Shown: positions 49,101-52,226 of the stretch, in pieces | How positions within the stretch are numbered: position 1 is the stretch's first letter | Layout: each line of letters starts with the position of its first letter | DNA from: Pleurodeles waltl | Lineage: Eukaryota > Chordata > Amphibia > Caudata > Salamandridae | DNA length: 64,000 bases | Assembly: GCF_031143425.1 (NCBI RefSeq) | Contig: NC_090439.1 | Span: 348,558,027-348,622,026 of the forward strand | Reading direction: 5' to 3' | Translations under genes and position numbers: made by a program | Notes under the pieces: generated by a model | What the model was told of the DNA's origin: nothing | The model's database searches: none | What the model saw: the letters and a program-made list of their open reading frames with translations, nothing else

Positions 49101-51576
49101 AACTAACATTGACGTATGTGAGTGGCACCTTTATAGGCCCTGCACGTCATTTCCAGAGTGGAACGACATCTGTGCACAACCGCATGGTACCACCAAGTGT
49201 CCTTAGGTACTCCGAAAAGATTTCTAGATTGAATATGCTGAAGTTGAGGAATCTGTGGCTAGAAGTCACTATAAGAAATGTTGAACAAGTAAATCTTTTC
49301 CAACTTAATAAAACTTTGAAAATGTATGAATATCCATGAATTCTCTTACTCACTTTGGAACCTGTTGTGGTCTGGAGCATAGGCGTCACGTGTACTTCCT
49401 TATAGGTGGCAGGTTTAATGGGGCTAAGCGAGGGAAGAGGTTCAGGCTGAGGTTCTGTGTCTTCAGCATGTACAACGGGTCTAGGCCTTTCCGAAAGCAG
49501 GCAGCTTCCCTTATCCACCTGCTCATATTTCAGTGCAGAGGTGAAGTCTACAATTCTAGATAAAATCAGGTAGAGGTCATCAGACATATTTTCTCTGTTT
49601 TGTACATTCTTCTAGAAATTTTGCAAAATACAAGCACAGTTATAAAAACACAGATTGAAGGCATGCACAAATACTATTTACTGGTAAAACAAAATATTTC
49701 GTAATTAGTTGCTATACATAGGTAAAGCGTATTGTGTTTAAGGAAATCCAGTTACAACATATTAACAATATTTATTTCTACTTACTCCATGTTAAAGATC
49801 AGGTTTTGGATACAACCATAAAATGATTTATTCGTCTTTAATGCAGGAACACTCTCTCCAGGTGGGATTCCGCCGACGTAAACATTGGAAACATTTAATG
49901 AACTTGTTTCCAGTTGTTGAGCAGTAAATTTCATGTCTGTTGGCTTACTTTCATCCACCTGCACGGTCACGTTCCTGAAAAGTATTACAACTGCATGTAA
50001 AATTGTATCTATATGTAAATTTGACGCTGTAACCAAGAATGCTTCACACATAAGATTTATTTGTTTTACTACAGGTCTGCAATTTACTTCTGAGAGATTA
50101 TGGGTTGGCTAGAAATTTGACTCTTACTAACAGATGAGCAACACCAAACACTTCACTCTTTATTGAAACGATTTCGACTCAACAGTGTTCAAGCATTTAA
50201 ACAAAAGATCCAAATGTTACAAAAGAATCATAAGTAGCTATTAAAACTCAGTAAAGCAGGAAATGTTGTGTGCTTCCCGGTCCACCAATAGAAACTGCTG
50301 AGCTGGCATCAACACAACCAGTACCATGATACTGTGAACTTTAAGGTATACCTCTTGTTGCGGATCACAATGACTGAATGCTCTCGTCCGTCGCTGTAAG
50401 TTCCAGTGGCTGATTTAAGGACAGCTTTTCTCAGACCTGTGCCAGGATTAATATGCACTTCCAAGTTCCCAGCCACCAACATGATACAAAAGAAGGGCTG
50501 TGGAGAGACAATCAAGTCTTCCTTAAGGAGCTTTCAATTAATATCCATGTGACAGTGCGTCATTTCAAAGTTTACACAACGGTTATTTGGTGACGATGAA
50601 AACATGCCACATGGACAGAAACTTACAAGCTGCATGTCAGAAAGAGGTTTTGATCTCACTATTGTCCAGATTACATTTTTAATAATTAAAAACAAACCTT
50701 AGGGTCAAATTAATGCGAGCCAATGTTATATAGTACTGCATTGCCAAAATTCAAATTTTCTATGAGAATAACATGCTGCTAGGCTTCGAAAAATGTGCTT
50801 TCTCTATTCACAGAGCTCGGCAGTTATAAAATGGTTTATGCTAGCACATATTTGCAATGCAAATTATCTTTTGCAAATCTGTGGCGTGTGCTTTGTGACA
50901 TTAAGTTTTTTCAACTGCACAAATATTCAGCATTGCCAAGACATATCATGACCTGTATTTAGGGTTACCATGCATATTAATGGTTTAGCACACATAACTG
51001 TTGATAGCAAAATCCAAAGATAGACCACTTTAAACTTAGTGCACACGTGTCCCATTTTGATGTTTTTATTTGTCGCTTTCTTTTGTTCATGTTTAGTTTT
51101 TTGTCTTAAATCGGGAATTTTCCTACAATTAAACTAGCCTGGAACGGTAGCACAGCATTTACACATAAACATAGATAACAATTGGACGTGTGCATATTAC
51201 AGGTCCATGGATGTAAAAAGCCTGCAATAGAGGATACAAAGTAACATCTCAGTTTACAATAAAACACATTTTATCGGAAGTGAATTCGATAAGAGGATGG
51301 AAAAAGTACTGGGAAAAAAGGGTCAGGGATGGGACTAGTGCTTTCCTGGTCAGAAGGGACTTTGCTGCTACCACCATGATTTGTTTCAGTACAATAAATA
51401 CTTACCACATGTGCTTGCCTGCGGTTACGCTTTTTCACTCCCTTGCTGAGTCCAGCCAGGATTATGCCAGTATCGTTCTTGGTGGAAAAAGTTGCCATGA
51501 TCTCAGACTTTGATGATAGGGGAATGGGCGGCAGTTCGATGTAGCCATTACTCAGAACAGTAATGCTATGGATAGG
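9983..51576 (-). CDS. LAMA1: Laminin subunit alpha-1, C-terminal part (11 exons, gene overview)
   Basis: Laminin alpha-1 is a secreted basement-membrane chain that pairs with beta and gamma chains; its C-terminal LG domains bind dystroglycan, heparan sulfate and sulfatides. Eleven minus-strand exons join with matching phases into 1842 nt (613 codons plus TAA): 51406-51576, 50352-50497, 49786-49974, 49354-49555, 25529-25641, 23260-23449, 18513-18671, 16737-16890, 16031-16164, 12847-13069 and 9983-10143. They cover LG3, the linker, LG4 and LG5. LG hallmarks include three YVGG/FLGG strands and the paired cysteines closing each domain. Wording such as FHVNNGAGRIT, CDGKWHKLQANKSKH and NNPIYVGGY fits alpha-1 better than alpha-2 from memory; no alignment was run. 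No stop or frameshift interrupts the exons, so the gene looks functional. Upstream exons are outside the window. Confidence 0.92.
10144..12065. other. LAMA1 intron, AT-rich, no recognised element
   Basis: Part of the last intron. The short open frames at 10294-10967 have no family motif, and nothing else could be assigned. Confidence 0.5.
12066..12614. repeat. MITE, second copy of the 1712-2267 family
   Basis: It begins CCCATATTTACAAGGCC and ends GCTTGTAAATAAGCC, imperfect inverted termini. It shares ordered blocks with the copy at 1712-2267: ATTGTAAATATGGGCC, GGAATCTGGCGCATTCCCAG, GGAGAAATATCTTTA, AAAACACCTCT, AAACAATCATCCCCACAACA and CAGGCATCCTTGCACCATGG. About 550 bp, non-coding, inside the last LAMA1 intron. 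Confidence 0.7.
12847..13069 (-). CDS. LAMA1: LAMA1 exon, LG5 core
   Basis: 223 nt, phase 0 start after ATATGTAG, ending one base into a codon at GTATGT. It encodes VLFHVNNGAGRITTIYEP, LCDGKWHKLQANKSKHHN, LIVDGN and NNPIYVGGYA. This is the exon most diagnostic for alpha-1. The intron downstream is 2.7 kb and holds a MITE. Confidence 0.93.
13070..13945. other. LAMA1 intron, unassigned
   Basis: Open frames on both strands around 13270-13629 overlap one another and have no recognisable domain. They may be decayed repeat sequence. Confidence 0.4.
13946..14036. repeat. Degenerate tandem GTAAAGCGCT...GCGCTATATGAA units
   Basis: Two copies, about 13946-13993 and 13998-14036, read TCATGTAAAGCGCTCCTCTG...GGCGCTATATGAA and TCATGTAAAACAATCCTCC...GTGCTATATGAA. 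GTAAAGCGCT followed by GCGCTATAT is the hallmark 3' tail of many vertebrate LINE (L2/CR1-like) and SINE families, so this is probably a tail fragment. Confidence 0.5.
14037..16030. other. LAMA1 intron, unassigned
   Basis: No exon or recognised repeat between the LINE-tail fragment and the 16031-16164 exon. Confidence 0.4.
16031..16164 (-). CDS. LAMA1: LAMA1 exon, LG5 N-terminal strands
   Basis: 134 nt, acceptor TACTCACAG, donor GTGAGTGTTG, ending phase 0. Translation runs KDGYKVRSDVNISFEFRT, NGVLVGISSAKVDAVGLEI, VNGK, the canonical LG opening strands. It was found from splice sites; the plus-strand open frame covering it is not coding. Confidence 0.9.
16737..16890 (-). CDS. LAMA1: LAMA1 exon, LG4 end and LG4-LG5 boundary
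   Basis: 154 nt, phase 0 start after CCAAG, ending with one base of a codon before GTAAAT. It encodes VSNSMVSCIGNVTINSKLLD, RAFVDKCYATVQEGTFFDG and GHAAL. The two cysteines close LG4. One NVT sequon is present. Confidence 0.92.
16891..18512. other. LAMA1 intron with a short 15-bp direct repeat
   Basis: CAGTCATAACGAGGT occurs at 17197-17211 and again at 17226-17240. The rest of the intron shows nothing classifiable; a GGGCCTGATTACATGCC word near 17459-17475 resembles the MITE termini but has no partner. Confidence 0.5.
18513..18671 (-). CDS. LAMA1: LAMA1 exon, LG4
   Basis: 159 nt, phase 0 both ends, acceptor TTTCATCCAG and donor GTAAGC. It encodes VKAEYVKRKGSVTVD, an acidic stretch, LDVEGKFFLGGLPPNY and KKIGI. 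The KRK motif, known in alpha-1 LG4 as part of the sulfatide/heparin/dystroglycan surface, is kept. The intron before it is 4.6 kb. Confidence 0.92.
19200..21080. repeat. Long purine-rich block within a LAMA1 intron
   Basis: For about 1.9 kb the plus strand is dominated by A and G, in runs such as AGAAAAGAAGG, GAGAAAAAAAGAGAGG and AAAGAAGTTAAAAAAG. This creates several long hydrophobic (Phe/Leu/Ser-rich) open frames on the minus strand that are compositional shadows. On the LAMA1 transcript the block is pyrimidine-rich. No repeat unit length was found by eye. Confidence 0.6.
21400..21985. repeat. MITE-like repeat in the opposite orientation
   Basis: It starts CATATTTACAAAAAATATGG and ends AGTTAATCTGGGCC. 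It carries reversed or rearranged blocks of the same family: CACCCTTGCACCATAGTGG, AAAGGACACCTTCC, GAAAACAATCC, TCTATGTGTGCTGCTGAA. A perfect inverted pair CCATGCAAAGCCA / TGACTTTGCATGG lies at 21864-21898. Non-coding. Confidence 0.5.
22920..23110 (+). mobile_element. Decayed LINE fragment, reverse-transcriptase C-terminal region
   Basis: Plus-strand sequence reads, across frame breaks, like the RKGPTLQWFPIQFKV(Y) segment that follows the RT domain of CR1/L2-type LINEs, where LHWLPV-x-RI-x-FK is the usual form, then an AP-type proline stretch. It is short and broken. Class assignment rests on this one motif. Confidence 0.4.
23260..23449 (-). CDS. LAMA1: LAMA1 exon, LG4 core
   Basis: 190 nt; the first base completes the Lys codon, and the exon ends phase 0 at ACG|GTAAG. 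It encodes LSVQLSIRTYASSGLIFYV, AHQNQGDYAALQLHNGQL, DLGKGQAVATHP and SDGIWHT. These are the central LG strands. Compared with the mammalian chain as remembered, the basic residues after DLGKG are replaced by QAVA. Confidence 0.92.
23450..25528. other. LAMA1 intron, unassigned
   Basis: No exon or recognised repeat. A small direct repeat TTACATTTTATT occurs twice near 24279-24298. Confidence 0.45.
25529..25641 (-). CDS. LAMA1: LAMA1 exon, linker to start of LG4
   Basis: 113 nt, phase 0 start after a TTTTAG acceptor, ending with two bases (AA) before GTGAGTATT. Translation contains AQCAQDDSP, GAQHFGSSLRSHLVLPFDH and AAVRRK. The pattern G-x-HFG...SHLVLPF matches the opening strand of laminin LG4. 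The basic VRRK run lies where mouse alpha-1 LG4 has a basic heparin/dystroglycan contact, recalled from the literature. No long open frame reveals this exon; it was found from splice sites and translation. Confidence 0.88.
26224..28882 (-). mobile_element. Gmr1-type Gypsy LTR A (3' LTR of the array)
   Basis: About 2.66 kb. On the plus strand it starts TGTAGGAAGTTGGC and ends CTTTACA, so in minus-strand element orientation it runs TGTAAAG...CTTCCTACA. It is homologous to LTRs B, C and D but differs from them more than they differ from each other, especially at 28.0-28.3 kb. A minus-strand AATAAA is at 26487-26492, about 265 bp from the LTR 3' end, in the same place as in the other copies. The flanking AAAGA is not repeated at the far end of the array. 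The many GC-rich open frames inside are not genes. Confidence 0.85.
28883..29002 (-). mobile_element. Polypurine-tract side of internal region 1
   Basis: Read on the minus strand, a G-rich stretch (GGGCTGGGGATGGGGCTTG) lies directly before LTR A, the position of the plus-strand primer tract in an LTR element. It differs from the all-G tract of internal region 2. Confidence 0.55.
29003..29752 (-). CDS. Open frame with two hydrophobic segments in place of integrase and RT
   Basis: The frame is in phase with the gag-protease frame and separated from it only by one TAG at 29753-29755. It begins with a basic, Gln/Lys-rich linker (RPQKKKKRKQC) like the one after protease in internal region 2. A predicted membrane segment (VWFWALTAVSGLCWVLAF and following) and a second one (LGPLTLLVMVGLLQLWV) come next, then a charged tail ending near the polypurine tract. 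No integrase, RT or RNase H motif is present between here and LTR A. It may be an acquired or env-like membrane module of a non-autonomous element; there is no evident signal peptide, cysteine-rich ectodomain or fusion peptide, so an envelope assignment is not supported. Confidence 0.55.
   Translation of the reverse strand, partial: SPREELVQCQSSPKDSGRAASAVNASRPQKKKKRKQCRKGGQPLAKVPASQGDSAPVGENSKSGTGNVQPNPQEVLASQATVKPEWVAPQLTEERVEEGCLLQDVVTPHSNTADRHPEPKEACNLAPSLVGEELKVWFWALTAVSGLCWVLAFMAALSLAWWSDPMPNSKLGPLTLLVMVGLLQLWVTSLGKLEVTLAKIRLAEVDTSNPKIERMGGDIKDPDTRQFRLGPITVEVGQFPRGNDLNKRM
29753..31412 (-). pseudogene. Gag-protease of internal region 1 (frameshifted)
   Basis: The N-terminus (Met at 31412) has an SAP-like stretch (LRLRMSELRTLCRINKIKTG) and acidic spacer. 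A +1 shift at about 31043-31053, relative to the copy at 38.8 kb, breaks the frame; the remainder then stays open to the TAG at 29753. The main domain (about 30880-30420) is SCAN-like: RIRFKWAQKSSSQTW, DFVDNSVKTLDGWV, KEHILSNCF and LGPISPQELGKKADHWVKTR. The zinc knuckle is CQNCRQTGHHTKHTSC, spacing CX2CX4HX6C. The protease motif is DTCAS instead of DTGAS, so the catalytic loop glycine is lost. Confidence 0.8.
31630..31660 (-). mobile_element. Primer-binding-site region next to LTR B
   Basis: In element orientation LTR B ends CTACA and is followed by TTGGTGGATCAGCGGTGG. A TGG start directly after the LTR is standard for a tRNA primer site. The same block follows LTR C (39478 downward), and TTGGGGGGGCAGCGGTGGG follows the plus-strand LTR at 55050. 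The tRNA was not identified. Confidence 0.6.
31661..34327 (-). mobile_element. Gmr1-type Gypsy LTR B
   Basis: About 2.67 kb, TGTAGGAAG...CCTTACA on the plus strand. Shared small differences (for example CAAGGATTCCCC and CATACACAAGCAATAAATGAGG) pair it with LTR C, so B and C are likely the two LTRs of the element with internal region 2. It also directly abuts the primer site of internal region 1, so it serves two internal regions. Minus-strand AATAAA at 31922-31927. Confidence 0.88.
34328..34358 (-). mobile_element. Polypurine tract of internal region 2
   Basis: Ten consecutive C on the plus strand (34331-34340) read as G10 just before LTR B in element orientation, following CTTTCGTTT. This is the expected position of the polypurine tract. 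The matching site of internal region 3 (42154-42180) is interrupted: GGGGGGTGGGAGG. Confidence 0.65.
34359..35473 (-). pseudogene. Reverse transcriptase and RNase H, internal region 2
   Basis: Downstream part of pol after the small insertion at 35474-35541. RT motifs in order: PIPRADELIDKLGAAKF, STFDLTAGYWQIKM, QFTVMPFGLKNAPATFQRL and the catalytic YLDD at 35187-35198, then GHLVGGGQV and GLTGYYRRFVKGYG. RNase H follows with VQTDASEHGIGAVL, EREAFAVVWSL and QTDHRPLRWL, ending HANADGLSRF. Catalytic Asp and Glu residues are visible. It is called a pseudogene because the upstream insertion and stops disconnect it from gag and integrase, not because of damage inside this segment. Confidence 0.9.
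35474..35541. repeat. 68-bp foldback MITE inserted in RT, TAA duplication
   Basis: Comparison with the same pol region at 43.3 kb shows an extra 68 bp plus a duplicated TAA (35471-35473 and 35542-35544). Its ends GGGCCATATGTAC and GTACATCTGGCCC are inverted copies, and the inner parts (TTTTTCCCAT, ATGGGTAAAA) also pair, so nearly all of it folds back. A 3-bp TAA target and GGGCC ends fit PIF/Harbinger-type non-autonomous elements. With its TSD the insert adds 71 bp and shifts the frame after RGL of FCVDYRGL. Confidence 0.88.
35545..36238 (-). pseudogene. Integrase C-terminus and RT N-terminus, internal region 2
   Basis: In frame with the segment above it but separated by a TAG at 36239-36241, where the copy at 44.0 kb has a Lys codon. 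It encodes the integrase tail (VEFQPGQKVWVLEP, GPYPVLEKKSQVTYLVDLG, RVIHVNRLKLFHDR), an acidic spacer, and then the RT entry region (DTGDSMPVKNKIFRQS, KMLELGVI, SPWASPVVLVPK, MRFCVDYRGL). Integrase and RT are thus encoded on one polyprotein in that order. Confidence 0.88.
36239..37795 (-). pseudogene. Protease and integrase, internal region 2
   Basis: Protease comes first, with intact DTGAS at about 37741 downward and the flap-region VVVSSNIPVDCSLGND. A basic linker follows. The integrase zinc domain has HDIPLAGH and, 20-odd residues later, CVSC (about 37013-36900). The catalytic core has GVDIVGPL, VVSDRDTNF and NGLVERFNKTL, and Asp to Glu spacing is D-X35-E. A PHPVRGPLAL-type end leads into the tail. 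The frame is open from 37795 to the TAG at 36239. It lies upstream of RT, the reverse of the usual Gypsy order. Confidence 0.9.
37771..39210 (-). pseudogene. Gag of internal region 2
   Basis: Met at 39210 starts an N-terminal SAP-like motif (MRELKSLCKIKKIPFGSRPS), an acidic spacer and a short coiled coil (RLALERQLLAIERERQE). A TAA at 38713-38715 replaces the Lys codon found in the copy at 30.9 kb; the same frame then continues. The central SCAN-like domain reads RIRFRGAQKTSSQTWVDF, YSVKTLDGW and ISPQELGKKADHWVKTR, followed by a knuckle CRSCNQPGHQTGDKAC (CX2CX4HX6C). A one-base loss near 37797 shifts gag out of the protease frame and ends it at 37771; two related copies keep gag and protease in one frame. 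Confidence 0.88.
39448..39478 (-). mobile_element. Primer-binding-site region next to LTR C
   Basis: Same TTGGTGGATCAGCGGTGG start, in element orientation, as beside LTR B. Confidence 0.6.
39479..42153 (-). mobile_element. Gmr1-type Gypsy LTR C
   Basis: About 2.68 kb, TGTAGGAAG...CCTTACA on the plus strand. It shares private variants with LTR B. In element orientation it is the 5' LTR of internal region 2 and simultaneously the 3' LTR of internal region 3. Minus-strand AATAAA at 39740-39745. Confidence 0.88.
42154..42187 (-). mobile_element. Polypurine tract of internal region 3
   Basis: G-rich on the minus strand (TTTGGGGGGTGGGAGG) directly before LTR C. Confidence 0.55.
42188..43660 (-). 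CDS. Reverse transcriptase-RNase H, internal region 3
   Basis: A continuous frame from 43633 (first Met) to 42188, 481 residues, with the full RT set: SPWASPVVLVPK, MRFCVDYRGLNSVTK, STFDLTAGYWQIKM, MPFGLKNAPATFQRL, YLDD at 43016-43027. RNase H follows (VQTDTSEHGIG, EREAFAVVWSL, QTDHRPLRWL). It lacks the 68-bp insertion and so serves as the reference copy. A TGA at 43661-43663 in place of a Ser codon cuts it from the integrase tail, and gag, protease and most of integrase are missing, so the copy is not autonomous. Confidence 0.9.
   Translation of the reverse strand, partial: DPKDGSVDGVIYSDTLSGHQQSDCRKVLQQFAELFSLTPGQTHLCTHDVDTGDSMPVKNKIFRQSDQVKESIKVEVHKMLELGVIEHSDSPWASPVVLVPKTHTKDGKREMRFCVDYRGLNSVTKTDAHPIPRADELIDKLGAAKFLSTFDLTAGYWQIKMAPGAKEKTAFSTPDGYYQFTVMPFGLKNAPATFQRLVNQVLAGLESFSAAYLDDIAVFSSSWQDHLVHLKKVLKALQSAGLSIKASKFQIGQGTAVYLGHLVGGGQVQPLQPKIQTILDWAAPKTQTQVRAFLGLTGYYRRFVKGYGSIVTALTELTSKKMPKKVNWTVECQQAFDTLKQAMCTAPFLKAPDYSKQFIVQTDTSEHGIGEVLSQTNDDGLDQPVAFISRRLLPREQRWSAFEREAFAVVWSLKKLRPYLFGTHFVVQTDHRPLRWLLQMKGENPKLLRWSISLQGIDFIVEHRPGTAHANADGLSRFFHLENENSLGKG
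43661..44111 (-). pseudogene. Integrase C-terminal tail, internal region 3 (5' truncated)
   Basis: Begins abruptly at LTR D inside the integrase core-tail junction (KEGWERTLHEPK) and runs through the tail (WVLEPVAPRALQDKW, VIHVNRLKLFHDR) to the TGA at 43661. The copy at 36.3 kb continues upstream with the integrase core; here that sequence, plus protease and gag, is absent. Confidence 0.85.
44112..46791 (-). mobile_element. Gmr1-type Gypsy LTR D
   Basis: About 2.68 kb, TGTAGGAAG...CCTTACA on the plus strand, minus-strand AATAAA at 44374-44379. Unlike B and C it is not followed by a primer site; its 3' end (44112) touches the middle of integrase. Its other side is CTTAT, which matches neither GTCCC beside 44111 nor AAAGA beside LTR A. 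Confidence 0.88.
46792..47106 (+). mobile_element. 3' end fragment of a related LTR, opposite orientation
   Basis: On the plus strand, blocks AAATGCTTAGCACTACCTTC, CTGATAAGCC and CCACACTACCATAAAAGAGA, then ATAGCCAGGTTCCTACA, match the 3' ends of the LTRs at 60.4-60.56 kb and, in reverse complement, of LTRs A-D. Only the R-U5-like end survives, fused to LTR D. Confidence 0.65.
47107..49140 (-). pseudogene. Decayed repeat-derived coding remnants
   Basis: Minus-strand frames near 48085-48393, 47754-47990 and 47369-47686 share a composition rich in Pro, Leu and Gln and are separated by stops and shifts. One contains LPFNEALIDILLGAWAKP, reminiscent of the gag-like first frame of DIRS-type elements, recalled without alignment. 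No RT or recombinase motif was found. This is probably an old retroelement fragment inside the large LAMA1 intron; class is uncertain. Confidence 0.3.
49354..49555 (-). CDS. LAMA1: LAMA1 exon, LG3 C-terminus and LG3-LG4 linker
   Basis: 202 nt, starting one base before a codon boundary and ending phase 0 at a GTGAGTAAG donor. It encodes IVDFTSALKYEQVDKGSCLLSERP, whose cysteine pairs with that of the previous exon, followed by a Pro/Glu/Thr-rich low-complexity linker. The linker joins LG1-3 to LG4-5 and is the usual processing region of laminin alpha chains. The next exon is about 23.7 kb away. Confidence 0.9.
49786..49974 (-). CDS. LAMA1: LAMA1 exon, end of LG3
   Basis: 189 nt; its first base completes the split Arg codon. 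The donor is GTAAGTAG. It encodes NVTVQVDESK, then LNVSNVYVGGIPPGE and SFYGCIQNLIFNME, the LG strand-turn-strand with the first of the two domain-closing cysteines. Two N-glycosylation sequons (NVT, NVS) are visible. The intron before it is 377 bp. Confidence 0.92.
50352..50497 (-). CDS. LAMA1: LAMA1 exon, middle of LG3
   Basis: 146 nt, starts phase 0 and ends after two bases of a codon (AG). The acceptor is TCTCTCCACAG and the donor GTATAC. It encodes PFFCIMLVAGNLEVHINPG and the GREHSVIVIRNKR strand typical of LG domains. The intron to the previous exon is 908 bp. Confidence 0.9.
51406..51576 (-). CDS. LAMA1: LAMA1 exon, start of LG3
   Basis: 171 nt, phase 0 at both ends. The acceptor is CTCTCAACAG and the donor GTAAGTATTT. 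It encodes a segment with NGYIELPP and the LG beta-strand ATFSTKNDTGIILAGL, ending RRQAHV. This is the first LAMA1 exon inside the window; the intron upstream is longer than 12.4 kb. Confidence 0.9.
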
Positions 51577-52221
51577 CTGTTGAGAGGATAAAATGAATAA
51601 ACATTGAGGGAAAACTCCAGATATGTCTAGTTAGTTGGTACTCTGATAATTATAGTGTCTTAATACACAAGGAGAGCAATTCTGCTATTTATCTTCATGC
51701 CTATTAATCAGTAGCAATGACCCACTATCTGTCTTTATTAGTATTCAAACACATTGTTGAAATCCAGTATTATTCACAGCAAAATATTAAAGCAAAAGAT
51801 GAGAGTTCATAAACAACAAAATTCAATGAATTTAAAAAAGCACTAATATAGAGATGTCCACTCATCACCTCAAATGGGACTCTTTCAAGCAAAACTGTCA
51901 ATATAATTTGTTCCTTGGGCCCAATATTTGAAAAAAGGCAGAAATGTGCATGGTAGGATAACTGATGTGTTGGGATACAATCTCCAACTTTTCTGGGAGT
52001 CACAAAGATCCCCACGAGTTCTCCTAAAACTCTACTGCCATTAAAAATCTATCCAGAATTTAGTATAATCACTATAACAATGTGTTTCACACCATTCTCA
52101 CCACTGCATGTGTAAATAACATTTCCAATATTCAGTGAGAATTATTGTTTTTCCCCTTCATCATATTAATATTAGTAGACATTAATTAGAAGCAGCACAT
52201 ACAGACCATAAAAAGCTTATT
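51577..52221. other. LAMA1 intron, unassigned
   Basis: AT-rich intronic sequence without recognised features, ending at the target site of the next element. Confidence 0.5.
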
Positions 52222-52226
52222 CTCCT

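Noticed and set aside
9983..51576. LAMA2 or another laminin alpha paralogue
   Set aside because: Several diagnostic stretches in LG5 and LG4 fit alpha-1 better from memory. A formal alignment would settle it.
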